The notes below the pieces were generated by a model, which saw nothing but the letters and a program-made list of their open reading frames with translations, did no database searches and had not been told where the DNA came from. DNA of 64,000 bases from Diorhabda sublineata (lineage: Eukaryota > Arthropoda > Insecta > Coleoptera > Chrysomelidae), in assembly GCF_026230105.1 (NCBI RefSeq), contig NC_079485.1:24533572-24597571 (forward strand), written 5' to 3'. The position numbers and the translations under genes are program-made. This document shows, piece by piece, positions 1-11,712 of this stretch (its first letter is position 1; every line of letters begins with the position of its first letter).

Positions 1-744
1 AGGAAATTATCAGTCATGGAATAAATTTTTAATTGAAATTTCATTAATTAGACCATTACAGACAACAATATGTGCTCTTAAACAAAACATTCAATCGAGA
101 AGCTATTAAAGAAGTCTGTCTATATTAAATTTGTCTTATTTAAAGCTTTGATTGCTTTCCTATGTGTGGTCCGAAGAAGCCAGTGCCGAATAAGAAAACA
201 TCAAATACGATCACATATTTATGTTCTTTTTGATATTGTTTTAACAGTCTGTTCAAATAAACGTTTTATAATTTTAAATGGAAATTTCACCACTGAATCT
301 AAAATAGCTAATAATGGATAGTAAGAATAAAACATATACAAATCACGTTAGTTATGATCAAAATAATTCAGTTTTCAGTAAAAAATTTTTAGAAACCCAA
401 TTCAATTTGATTTATTTTTAACGTGCTCAAAATATTAATAAAATTTTGTCATAAAACACGAAAACTACATTAGCGAAATGAAATTCGATCAAATTCGCTT
501 TTGTCAAAGAAAAATCAATAAATAAAACATAGCCTACGCTATCCCGATTACTCATGAGATTTTTCTGTACAAAAATTTCTTTCATATCTTTTACGTGGCG
601 TTAATTTATCGTTTCTCAACCCCTCAGAATAATTCCAGTTTTATTTTTTTCTCAAGTTATTGTTTCTAGTAATAAAATACTAACTTAGTCGAATAAGCAA
701 ACGTTTCATTATTGATAGCTTGAGGATGGGCTCAATAAAACCTG
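1..744. other. AT-rich DNA, no gene recognised
   Basis: No long reading frame, splice-bounded exon, RNA gene or repeat was recognised on either strand. The sequence is AT-rich with short homopolymer runs, as expected of insect intergenic or intronic DNA. Confidence 0.5.
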
Positions 745-862
745 ATAAAGTGAAAATTTAAATAATAAATAAATTGTAACATTAAATATATACCCATATA
801 AGAGAGCGAGCTTTTCGACCAGTAGAAAATAAGTCATCCTCATCGATAACTTAAGAATTAGT
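745..862 (+). repeat. Dispersed copy of the 130-bp repeat found at 3060-3465
   Basis: Shares with the tandem copies further right the ordered words TAAATTGTA, a run like TATACCCATATAAGAGAGCGAGC, CTTTTC-ACCAG, then AAATAAGTCA and TCATCGAT. It is diverged and there is no coding potential. This isolated copy shows the family is dispersed as well as tandem. Confidence 0.5.
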
Positions 863-1349
863 GGCGACCACGCCATATGCCCTCGCATTTAAAAACACTT
901 TACACAGGTACACATTTCCCCCAACAATAAAACAATAATTCTTCAGCCCCTGACTGACCCAGGGTATTCTAAGTTATCTTCTCTTGGGAATTCCAAGTTA
1001 CCTTTCTTCTATAACCTCCTTAATGTCCTAACAGCATTCAATTAATTTAATTATCTCCTATAAACCCGGTACACGTTTTAGGGAAACCAACATACTTTCA
1101 TGAACCCAGACGGAGACGTTGTGAAATGAATAGAAGTTCATTCTTTCTCGGGACAGCGAAGCGAGTAGATCTCGAACACGTAGATCTCAGCGGAGCTATG
1201 CTGCTCCTAGGAATTCGGCACTTCGACTTGATTTAGTTTTGTATATATTTTTGGGATACTTATTCGTTATACCACCACCACGGAAATTGCGAAGTATGAA
1301 TAATAAAAGCGTCTGATTGGGGTGGAAGACCATTTTACATAAAAAAATG
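863..1349. other. No gene recognised
   Basis: Moderately mixed composition with a few GC-richer words around 1130-1230. No frame, motif or repeat family was recognised. Confidence 0.45.
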
Positions 1350-1707
1350 GCTAGGTTAGGTTAGGTAAGGTTAAGTAAGGTTAGGGAAGGTTAGGTAAGG
1401 TTAGGTAAGGTTAGGTAAGGTTAGGTAAGGTTAGGTAAGGTTAGGTAAGGTTAGGTAAGGTTAGGTAAGGTTAGGTAAGGTTAGGTAAGGTTAGGTAAGG
1501 TTAGGTAAGGTTAGGTAAGGTTAGGTAAGGTTAGGTAAGGTTAGGTAAGGTTAGGTAAGGTTAGGTAAGGTTAAGTAAGGTTAGGTAAGGTTAGGTAAGG
1601 TTAGGTAAGGTTAGGTAAGGTTAGGTAAGGTTAGGTAAGGTTAGGTAAGGTTAGGTAAGGTTAGGTAAGGTTAGGTAAGGTTAGGTTAGGTTAGGTTAGA
1701 TTAGGTT
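1350..1707 (+). repeat. Telomere-like tandem array, unit TTAGGTAAGG
   Basis: About 33 nearly perfect copies of the decamer TTAGGTAAGG run head to tail, with rare variants (TTAAGTAAGG, TTAGGGAAGG). The right edge changes into four or five plain TTAGG pentamers and then ends in unique AT-rich DNA; the left edge also begins with TTAGG units. TTAGG is the canonical insect telomere repeat, so the decamer reads as TTAGG plus the one-base variant TAAGG amplified as a dimer. Unique sequence on both sides makes this an interstitial array here, not a chromosome end. Confidence 0.9.
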
Positions 1708-2034
1708 TGTGAAAAATATTATATACTTTTATTTACATATATGTTTCATAAATGAATTTTATGATTTTCACGTGATGTTTTTTGGGATTATGTATGAAGA
1801 ATTTTTTCAAAATATAATTTTTTTTGCGTTTTCCGCCTTAATTTTAATTGCTTTTCTTCTAAAACACTGTATTTCGTCGTTATTATTATTATTAATATGA
1901 TTATTATGTGAAAGACCTATGCACTACTCAGCTTAGAGCCGGTATTATTCACCTATCCTGGATACAAAGTATTAAAAGGATTTGACGATCAGTTAACACA
2001 ATAAACTTTGGCACGGTGTGTCAAGTATTCAATA
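1708..2034. other. AT-rich DNA, no gene recognised
   Basis: Only short, low-complexity frames are present. Nothing is assignable. Confidence 0.4.
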
Positions 2035-2877
2035 TTACAGCCGTCTGGATATCGGTGAAGGTGTTTTTTGAAAGTCCCAGTTTGGCGATGCTATCTTGCA
2101 GGGTATTAGGCACGACGTCAGTTGCTGACATAATAACTGGGCACTTTCGCCGTGCCACATCTGTTGGATCTCAATTGCGAGATCCGCATATTTCGTCAAT
2201 TCCTCCTGGTATTTGTTGAGAACGTTATGAGTGTTCGGTATAGCTACGTCGACAAGAAGGACTGAATTGACTCTTCTATCAACCACCACGATGTCAGGTA
2301 TGTTATTCGTCATCTGTCTATCGGTGATAATGGACCTATCGTAGTAGAGTCTAAAATAGTCATTTTCGAGCACCTTCTGCGGCTGTTACTTGTAATACGG
2401 TGTATACATATTAAGAAGACCGAACTTGTTGGCCAGTTTCTGGTGGATGATGTTGCACACTTAGTTATGCCGGTGTAGATAGTCGGTATTAGCTAACACA
2501 CTACAAGCAGATGTTATATGTTGGATTGTCTCTTGTAGTTATTCGTGTTAATAACTTGCTCCTGGATAGCCATCATGAAGCATTCGGTTTCTGGAAAGAG
2601 ATTGTCGCTAGTAAGCCATTTTTTAAGCTTCCTTGTCAACATGCGGTTGGTTGAGGTCATGATGATGTCTACCGTGTAGTTACCGTTACCGCTGTTCCAG
2701 CTTCTCGGTGTCCAATACTATGTTTAAGTCAGATTCTGGCGATGCGAGGTCGAGAGGTGAATAATTCGTACCCACTTTGGATATAATCCGGTACAGAGTT
2801 GAGACTTCAGATTTAATATGAAAGAATTCACGTAGTCTCATTACCTGTCGAGAGGATAGGTTGATAAGGTCGATCAA
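2035..2877 (-). pseudogene. Non-LTR retrotransposon (LINE) remnant, C-terminal part of the reverse-transcriptase ORF
   Basis: Read on the minus strand from 2877 down, frames carry a string of motifs known from the C-terminal half of an insect LINE polyprotein: INLSSRQVMRLREFFH, then KKWLTSDNLFPETE and AIQEQVINTNNYK (near 2640-2540), and then VLENDYFRLYYDRSIITD, IPDIVVVD and LLVDVAIPNTHN (2373-2150). The order is right but the middle is broken by frameshifts, a deletion and stop codons (about 2400-2550). The 112-residue stretch 2373-2035 is the longest intact piece. Family resemblance is from memory of recurrent arthropod reverse-transcriptase tails; the clade cannot be fixed here. It is inactive. 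Confidence 0.75.
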
Positions 2878-2882
2878 GCCTC

Positions 2883-2915
2883 TTATTATTACTATTATTA
2901 TTATTATTATTATTT
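2883..2915 (+). repeat. (ATT)n microsatellite
   Basis: Eleven or so ATT units with one interruption (ACT), directly beside the LINE relic. Confidence 0.85.
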
Positions 2916-3059
2916 TGGTTAGTGGTGTAACGAAGGAGACCCATTTTTGGGTATATTGTTTTGTTGGTATTTATGTATATAAAGTAAGTTTAAGTAGTTA
3001 TCGAAGTTTGATTATTATACTATTTTTCGACCCTAAGACTATCGTCCATAAAATTATTC

Positions 3060-3465
3060 AGATAAGGCCTAAATAACTACACTCTAACAACTTTTAGTTG
3101 AAAAAAATTACAATATTAGGTAATATCCAGGGATACAAACGAACTTTTCACGTGGTGGGAAATTAGTCATTATCATCGATTGGTTAATAATTTAATCCGA
3201 TAAGGCCTAACTACCTACTCTCTAGCAACTTTTAAATAAATTGTAGCTTTGAAAGCATATCCAGGTATGCAAGAGAGCTTTTCACCAGGTATGAAATTAG
3301 TCACTTTTATTGACAATTTTCAATTGAAAGAGACCTAAAATCTATAAGATTTATCTTCAAAAACTAACTACACTCTAATAAATTTCTGGTGAAGGTCAAA
3401 TTAATTAATTCATCAATTGCACCTTTAAAAGTATACTCAAGAATTAGTCATAATCATAGAAACAG
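3060..3465 (+). repeat. Three tandem degenerate copies of a ~130-bp repeat
   Basis: Copies at about 3060-3197, 3198-3330 and 3331-3465 share GATAAGGCCTAA, ACTACACTCTAACAACTTTT, a block like ATATCCAGG-AT-CAA-AGAGCTTTTCAC, then AAATTAGTCA and AT-ATCGAT. The third copy is the most diverged. A fourth, detached copy lies at 745-862. Non-coding; probably a minisatellite-like family or the internal repeats of a non-autonomous element. Confidence 0.7.
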
Positions 3466-5773
3466 TCCTCAAATGACCCAGAAGTGACCTCATTGGAATT
3501 TAGATAACAGTTGGTTCTAATTTTTTTTTATTTCTACACACTACACCTTCGCATGTAGAAATCAATTTTAAATCTAAAATTTATGAATCCCAACCCAATT
3601 AATTGCGTCACATGAAATAAACTTCGGTTAGTTGAATTGTCATGTAGATAGTAGATATTAATTTCTATTTCAGGTTACTAGAAAGTGGAATAAACGAAAT
3701 TTACTACAATTTATTCGAAAATATAACCAATAATTACTTTATAAGGTGGTTCGAACAATTCGAGGTCAATGTAACATTACGTGTTTTATGTAACAGCAAT
3801 TATTTTTTACTTTATTTCTGTCACTCTTCCGGTTCCAAACTAAGCGAATAAAAAACACATCAAATGTGTGTTCCTTCGGATAAAAATAAACTTGAGAGTA
3901 ATTATCGAACTAAAAATACTTTGTCGCTTTATTTTAAAAGCACAAATTTATTATTGTTTTTTACTACTACACTATTAAACACGTCACGATAACTATCATT
4001 GAATCAGTTCTATTAGAAGACTAATCCTTTGAGATGAGTCTCTGGCGAAGATAACTTGATAATTGAAATTTTAAAAATTTTAATTAGCAAGCAAATCTTT
4101 TACAGTCTTATTTCCACCAATGAAACGTTCAAACCAATTTCGTACGATACGATCAGTTACAGAATTCTCAAAGAAAGCAGCACAAATTTGTTTGCACTAT
4201 ACTCTTTTCTATAATGGAAAACCATTAAATAGCGTTTATTTTCAAAAATTTCACTCATTTCACAAAAATATAACCTCAAATACCACCTGCAAAACGTGCA
4301 TAAAATTTGCTCAATTGAACAAATAGTTTTTGCCATCAACACCATCTACTAATAAAATCGGGAAATATTCTTTAGATAACCTATTGTTTAAGACTTTAAA
4401 CATCATTTACAGTTAATTTATTGAATGTCCCGCCTCCGCAATAAAACGGATATATATTTTATTTTAGAGGGAACCACCCTGTGCCACCATTGTTATCGCT
4501 TTTGGTACAGTAAATTGCTTCGTCCACCAAATGAATGGACTATAGTTTCATATGACATAAGTGACTGAAACCTGAGTGATATCTACAATTAATTACAAAG
4601 TAATCATTATTCTATTACCTTAATTAGATACGCAATTAACTGAAAACACTCCTTGTACAAATAGTAAACAAGCTATAAACTTTGTTATCAGTGGAAATAG
4701 TAATAACGTCGACTTAATATTTACCAAAATATATTTGCTTTCTGTAGAGGAAAATTATGATGGAGTAAGGATCATAAAGATTCAATATCGCTCTATTTAC
4801 CAACAAATATTACAATATTTGATAATTTCAATACCATCATTATCATATTTAAATTACAGATCAAGAAGAGATGAATATTTTTGTGATATGGGAGCATGGG
4901 TTAAAAGCTATTTCTTAGAAATTGCAAGTCTTCTGATTTGAGTTAATTTTTTATAGCAAATATATGTTTCACTTTTAACTATTCATCTGATGTTATATTT
5001 ACCTAAACGTTATCTATTATATTACCTACATTGGAAAACTAATAAACATTGGTTGCTAAGGAATAATAGAATGAAACAGTGATGATAACAATGAAAATGA
5101 CATAAATAATAGTGACGACGCTATTAAAGGCAAAAGTGAACTGGATTGGAAAGAAAACTCACATAAGTTATGATGACTAAATAATGGAAAAAGAGAAGTG
5201 ATTAAAAGACAAAATCACTTTGGAAAAATACTACTGAAGATATCCAATTCGTGTTAGTTCATTCCATTATCTCTATAGGTAATCAAAAAATCATCTTTTA
5301 ATATGATTGAACTAATACTAGAAATAAAAAAATATTGTCTAATCTCTAATTCCACAGAACCGGTAGGCTGTCCGGGTTAGCAGACCTGCCGCATCCATGA
5401 TACCCGACATCTGCGTGCCCTGTGATTACAACTATAAAAAATCTTTCCTTCCCTTTTGCTTAATAGTATTTCCGCCACCCAATCTGAAGGGTTTGTTTCC
5501 CCTATAAAGGTTTTAAGCTAGAATACATATGAGCTGAAGCTATGATTGGTTTCTCCTTTTCCACAACTCAATTTGTTCCTTAATCTGCGAAAAGGAATTT
5601 TCACCGCTGGTTGGGGTCCTTTTATTGGTTGGGTGGCTCCAAGCTTGGCCATACCCCTGAGTTCCCTATGTTTAGAGATCAAACGGAGCTTTAACATCCT
5701 TTCGCTAACCAGCTCATTGAGTGCCTTCGTATGTTAAAAGTTCAAGTGAAGCTGAGCGATCAATCTCTCTCGG
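3466..5773. other. 2.3 kb without a recognised gene
   Basis: Only short frames (under about 70 codons) with no motif. A GC-richer patch at 5355-5440 and 5590-5680 may belong to an unidentified repeat. No splice-bounded coding exon could be supported. Confidence 0.45.
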
Positions 5774-6444
5774 TCATATCTCAGGAACGGATTATATTAA
5801 AGTTTTAGGGAAAATTTGTGGCCACACAAAAGTGGCCACGAGAAACACATGGAAATTATGTTCAGAATTTTAGGTCAACCACTAGAGGGCGTATTTGAAA
5901 GTATAAACTTAAAAAGGCAGAATTTGTAAAATTTAGTTTTAATCTATCTCTTCAAAATGAAGGTGGGGGAGAGTAGGAACTTTGTTATGAAAAAATGCCT
6001 GTAAGTCCAATTCTGCTTAGCCGATTTTTATAAATTTGATGTTGTTTGAAAGAAATATACAAATTTTTTCAGCAACGTGAACGTTTCATATATTTTAGAT
6101 ATTGTGATTTCTTTTGACAAATCTAAATAGAAGTATAAAAGTTCAATTAAATCGTTTAAAAGTTAACTAAATTAACATCAAAATAACAAAAACCGCATAT
6201 CTTTTTTCTGTTTCGAGATATGTTACGAAATGTGTAAAAGGCGAAAATTTTTTGTATCATCCAATATAATGTGCTACTTAATTGGGAGAGTTTTAGAAAA
6301 GTTTGCTTTTTTAATTTTAAATTTTCAAAAAAAAACGCCCTCTAGTGGTAGAACTAAAATTCTGAACATTATTTCCATGTGTTTTTCGGGGCAACTTTTG
6401 GTTATATTTTTTTCCCCTGAAGATAATTCGTTCCTAAGATATGA
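5774..6444. repeat. Foldback/MITE-like element with ~125-bp inverted arms
   Basis: The left arm (5774-~5900) begins TCATATCTCAGGAACGGATT and contains AACACATGGAAATTATGTTC, AGAATTTTAG and CCACTAGAGGGCG. The right arm (~6320-6444) is its imperfect reverse complement, with the same words as CGCCCTCTAGTGG, CTAAAATTCTGAACAT and CCATGTGTTTTTCG. The roughly 420-bp spacer has no transposase motif. Arms are diverged, so it is an old copy; target duplication not evident. Confidence 0.75.
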
Positions 6445-7720
6445 CGAGGCGCCGGCCACCTGGTACATGTACTTAAAATACATTGTTGTAGAAAAGTTAT
6501 TAACAAATATTTAATTTTAATTCATAACCAATTTTAAAAATCATATAATGTACAATAATAATAATAACCAACAACTACTGAAAACGTATATTAAAAATTA
6601 CCTTGAGAGAAAGAATATTGGTTTATTGATTACTTCGTTAGAGCATGTCTCCATCTAAAATCCCATTAAAATAAATTATTCTAGTCCAATTTCAGCTATG
6701 AGATTGAAAAAAAAACAAATAAAAATATTTTAAATTTAATATGGTGCTTTTTGCGTGAGACATTGTTTAATCAAAACGAAATAATATCATTTGAACTAAA
6801 AAAATTGATTTATTCTATGATATATCTATCATAGGCAAAATTGACCTTTGAAATTAATGAAACAAGTTCGTAGCCAGAAAAGGCATTATCAGGTTTGAAT
6901 CGTCTTTTTATTATGCTTTATCAGTAACTTTAGTGCACGTAATACACTTAAGATTCGATATTAAGTTTCAAATTCCAATAATTCAGAGCGAACCATGACC
7001 TTAAACCGTGTTGTCAACAAAATCTCGGCCAGAGTATTGTATTTCTGAAACTCTACGAGTATTAACGATTTTGCTCTTTACTGACCGAAATAAAACAAAT
7101 ATGTCGACGACTTATTACACAGAGTGTTATATTTCAGAGTAGAATCCTATTTTTTCGTTTACCAGATTAACGAAATCTTTAAACTACGACTTGTGTATTT
7201 TTATTAGAGGTGTATCCTTCCCGGAAGTTTACAGTGTTCGCTTGAAACAAAATAATACACTATTACACACACCACCTTTTTAAACTGAAAATTATTATTT
7301 ACATGTTTATAACTCAACAAGAATACTTAATATTTAATTATAAGTAAACTAAAAAAAAATCGACAACTTATTATTTTGTATTACGTGTTGAAGCGCTATA
7401 TCTAGCTATTACCGATTTGAAATACTTTTCTTTAATTGACATCCTACGTATCTTGAAAACCTGTTTGCTATGTTTAAAAATTGTGTAATCATATTCGAAG
7501 CCTTGATTACTTAGAATATGTTTGCATTGTCATCATTTAATTTGAAAGAAAAATCCAATTTTCGTCAGCAAATACTAACATTTTGAAATTATTGAGTCAG
7601 TCAATATTTATATTTGATTTGATTATTTGCAAACTTACACTCTTTTGAACATAATGACATTCTTAAATATGGGCTCTGAATTGATGCCGTTTTTGCATTC
7701 ATTTTTTGTAGATTCATTTT
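6445..7720. other. No gene recognised
   Basis: AT-rich, many stops in all frames, no repeat family recognised. Confidence 0.4.
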
Positions 7721-7805
7721 ATTTATTTAATAATAGTGAGTAATGTATCATTTCTCCATGAACTGCGTAAGTTTTCTGAAAATTACTCACTATTATTAAA
7801 TAAAT
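7721..7805. repeat. Perfect 24-bp inverted repeat with a 37-base loop
   Basis: Left arm 7721-7744 (ATTTATTTAATAATAGTGAG plus TAAT) is exactly reverse-complementary to 7782-7805. The loop is 37 bases. The pairing stops abruptly on both sides. It could be a tiny MITE or a hairpin-forming insertion footprint. A microRNA precursor is conceivable but the perfect, very AT-rich stem is atypical. Confidence 0.85.
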
Positions 7806-9603
7806 ACGATTATTGTAGGTTTTTAAATCTTACGATATCAATACTTTTTTAAAAAACTTTGGCTTTGATCGATATATATTTGTATTTTCAAATGAAGTAT
7901 TTTTTCTAGTCGACACATTCAAAGAATGTTCAGATGTCAATGGCATAGTTAAAATATATACAATAAATATTTCAATTAAGATGAAGCAAAAAATAAATCG
8001 AAACAATGGAACCTATCTATATTGTTATATTTTGTGCTCCATATAAATTTTTTTGAAAGCATCTTCATATCTCAATATAATACCTGATCGCAGATGTATT
8101 TTAATAATTAAACGGAAGCGTGTTAATGGAACCACCATTCACGTAATGCCTTAATCCTTAAGTATTAAAATGACCTTGACCATATATCTATTTAACGTCA
8201 GGATTTAAGAACCGATCATCAATGGAATAATATTCATTACGAATTCAAGTAAACAGTTTTTAAATAAAGTTATATCCGTAGATTATACAAGTTGTTTATT
8301 GTTTATGCACAATTTCAGATTCTTCATTCTTGTAAAAATTTTTCATTATCAACGAAATCATTATAACTTTTTCTAAACATGAATTTTTTGTAGATTTTTT
8401 GTTTCGTGTAATGTGAGAAAATAAATACATTGCTTTCGGTTGTTTTTTTCTCCGTAAATAATGAAACCAAGAAATGTGAAAACTAGATTTTTTTAAATTA
8501 TATAGCTTCGTTTCACTCAGTGAAAATAATAAGGGGTTGGTTGTTGAAATGTGTCATGCATCACTGAGGTAAATATACTGAATTACAACTATCTTGCAAC
8601 AACTATAGCCATTATTCCATAAAATAACGGATTATAATTTGAGTTAAACAACAAAAGTTCATAGACCGTGAGGGAATGGAAAGTGTATACTGAAACTTGT
8701 CCTTTTGTAGTTAGAACAACTGTATCTCGCCATTCACGAAGAAAGAATTATTTCTCAGCGAACAGTATAACGTTTTCAATCCTATAAAATAGTGGGAAAT
8801 TGTAAAAAAATATTCATAATACAGCATGGTATTTTTTTGAGGTTCTGGGACAATATTACATTGTCAGTGAAAGAGAGAAAAATTTGTTTTTTAAATATGT
8901 TCTATATTGCGTCGACAAATTATGAGCACATTCTTCTTTGAAGTAGTTCTAAATAGTCACAATAGAGTTTGTTGATTTTAGCATACCACTTATTAAAACT
9001 TTATATACCCTACTATTTTACATCTTCATTTTAATCGGTATTGCAGATTTTTTGTGGTTTTCTTATAACTTGCTGAACTCGTCGCCTAATGTCCGACGAC
9101 AGGGAATAATACAGATGCACCTGTAACCGATCCACAACCACCTTGTCCTAAAGTCTTTTAGTTAGTACAGCCATTTTATTGTCTTAGTTATCACTTCAAA
9201 ATTAATTTAATGCGTTAGAGTAGGCGAATATACAAATAGTGAGCTCATGCTAACGAATGCGTTTTTCACCAAGAAAGTACTTCCTAAGTAAAATTTTCCA
9301 ATTACATTGAAGCACATAGCCATAGTCTTTGTGTAAGGGCGCCATTATGAATAAAAAAAATCTTTAATTGAAATTCAATCAAATATAAGAGCGATCAATA
9401 GCTATTACTATTACATGATTATTACAAACATTTTCATTATAAAAGCAATACAAAAGCTCTTAAATGAATTGAACAAATTTACTTGAAATTCCAAATTTAA
9501 AATGAAAATGTACTAGCTACCACATATTCAAATTTCTATTATCAGAGAACGTGGGTATTGCCAGAAGATCTGAATTTTAAATGCCGCAATGCAAGACAAC
9601 GTG
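7806..9603. other. 1.8 kb without a recognised gene
   Basis: No frame above about 60 codons with any motif, and no splice-bounded exon found. Confidence 0.4.
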
Positions 9604-9838
9604 CAATGCAATGCAAGACGCAATATTTCTCAAAATCTCGCACTTGCAACATTATCGATTTGATGACATTCTTTTTGCGTGAAAGTTGCAATTCTGTCCA
9701 TCAGGCTCCAAAAGCGAGGTAGCAGCAGACATAATTATTGCCAGTTATTCACTGACCACTTTTATATTGTTTATTTCACTTGAGGCTGCTAATATGATGC
9801 TAGACAACATTCAATGCAATGCAAGACGCAATATTTCT
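9604..9838 (+). repeat. Pair of exact 27-bp direct repeats
   Basis: A 27-base word beginning CAATGCAATGCAAGACGCAA occurs identically at 9604-9630 and 9812-9838. A partial, related word (GCAATGCAAGACAACGTGC) lies just left at about 9586. They bracket ~180 bp of unassigned sequence immediately before the mariner relic. Confidence 0.7.
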
Positions 9839-9877
9839 TAATAAAAAGCATGCGCAGATGAAGTTCAGCGTGGGAAT

Positions 9878-10175
9878 GTGAAGCCGAGCACGCCTAAGCT
9901 TCAAGCACGTTTCATAGTATTCACTGACAATCTTCTTGACAAACAATCTAACAGAAGAACGCCTTTTCTTTCTCAAAAAACCGATGCCCTAATTTTTCGT
10001 ATTAAATTTTCTTGTTTGAATTTTTGTGGTCACGCCCAGTTTGAAGTTTACTCTCTGGATTGTAGTACATCACCCACGTTTCATCTCCGGTCTCGGTGTG
10101 ACTAAAAAGCTCGTCACCATCCTTTTTTTGTCTGTTTTTATCAACATTTTTAGCATACATTTCGTCAATAATGGA
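9878..10175 (-). pseudogene. mariner-type transposase fragment
   Basis: On the minus strand the motif HTETGDETWVMYYNPES (around 10110-10040) matches the mariner GDETW signature containing the first catalytic Asp. It is followed by IRASVF and ERKGV, equivalent to the family's ATVFWDRKGV. Frameshifts and a stop interrupt it. The N-terminal HTH part and the C-terminal catalytic residues are missing, so it is a short dead fragment. Confidence 0.7.
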
Positions 10176-11712
10176 GCGCATGTTTAGGCGGTATTCCTAA
10201 ACAACTTTTTGTGTCACGTCTTCATCCTGAGCATTTGTCCTTCCCTACAACATTTGCATCCGTCATCACACTGCAAATGAATTTCAGCAGGACGAGAATT
10301 TAAAAACTGAATTTCAAAGTTTACGGGATCACTGAATGACACAAAGTGATAACGAAACAGTTTTACCATATATCTAGCACTGGCTAAGAATAGATGACCT
10401 TGAATTGTCATTTTTCAGGATGTACGATAGAGATGTGCAATTTGTTTTTACTTTAAACATGAGTCTCGTATAACACTGTCAAGTTGAGAGTATAACTGAA
10501 ATGTTTATACTTTTTTAACCGCGTACTTTTACTTTTTAATGATTAAAATGTCATTGCAACCTAAGGGGAAATACCAAGAAACGATTTAAGCTATCTTTAA
10601 TAGTAGATAGTTTATAACTTAATTTACAACAGCGCGAAATGGTTAAACTATTAAGTTCAATTTGTAATAGTGATAAACCAACACGTCATATTTACAACAC
10701 CATGTTTCCTTTATTTTCATTTGAATGGATTTTAACCAAGTAATAATATTGTGGCTGAACTCTGAACAATGTAAACTTGTAAAAGAAAACTTCTCACAAA
10801 AGCTTAAAGTATAAGTTTAAGTAGCGAAGACAAATGATAGAAATATTTTCAAGAATCAAGTTGCTGGCAGAAGTTTCAGAAGTAACTGGTAAACCATCAT
10901 TAAGAAATTAACATAGATTTGTTTGGTATTACATGCGAAGATTAACGAAAATTCATAGCTAGAATTCAATGCAGAAATGTACTTTTTAATGTAAATCCCA
11001 TATTATAAGGGATGACATTTACCAGTCATGAACAATGACATTCCCTTCTAGAATTAACTTTTGGATTTCTATCAATTTAATTTGATACTTTTCGCACGAA
11101 ATTATGGACATTTTTGATTAGTTGCTGTAGAATCATAAGTATTGTTTTTTTATCAACAACGTCAAGCTGACAGCATTTTATCAGAAATTGAGAGAAAATC
11201 AAATTCTTGATATATGTAACAATAAAATGGATATTTTATTGTGGATCCAGAGCATTCCATACGAATACAGAGAAAACGAGAAAACATTTATCCAAATGTT
11301 GGTGAATAATGTTTCTATCAATATTCAGATTACTTAATATTATCTTCGAAGTATTTATGAATCATTGTTAGTTGAACGTTATTGATACTTCCTATGTTTG
11401 TAGTAGAAACTTAATGAATAAAGGGTATTTTTTAAGTAAACAATAAACACGTGTTATATGGTATAAATTATTACGAACCAAGGTCGATAGCAAAAAAAAC
11501 GGACACTTGATATTTCTCTTATATTAAAAGCTAATTTTTAGCAATGTGTTTGTTTTTGTGGGTATTCTAGTTATTACAGAGAATGTAGGGTCTAAGTCCA
11601 TTGAATCAATCACTTCAGGACAAGTGAACAGTTTTGATTTTTTGTCTTGAAATTGATTTACCTGTCGGACCTATTCAAAACTATAAGTAGTTTTTCGCAC
11701 ATTTAAACATCT
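10176..11712. other. No gene recognised
   Basis: A 65-codon minus-strand frame at 10411-10214 (start MTIQGHLFLASARYM) has no recognised domain and is probably chance. The rest is AT-rich with no supported feature. Confidence 0.4.

Noticed and set aside
1216..1226. GAATTCGGCAC, resembling the start of a cDNA-cloning adaptor
   Set aside because: The match stops before the rest of the adaptor and the surrounding sequence is continuous insect-like DNA; an EcoRI site plus chance explains it.
1350..1707. Regular array considered as CRISPR or as a true chromosome end
   Set aside because: There are no spacers between units, and unique DNA lies on both sides. The unit is a telomere-type simple repeat.
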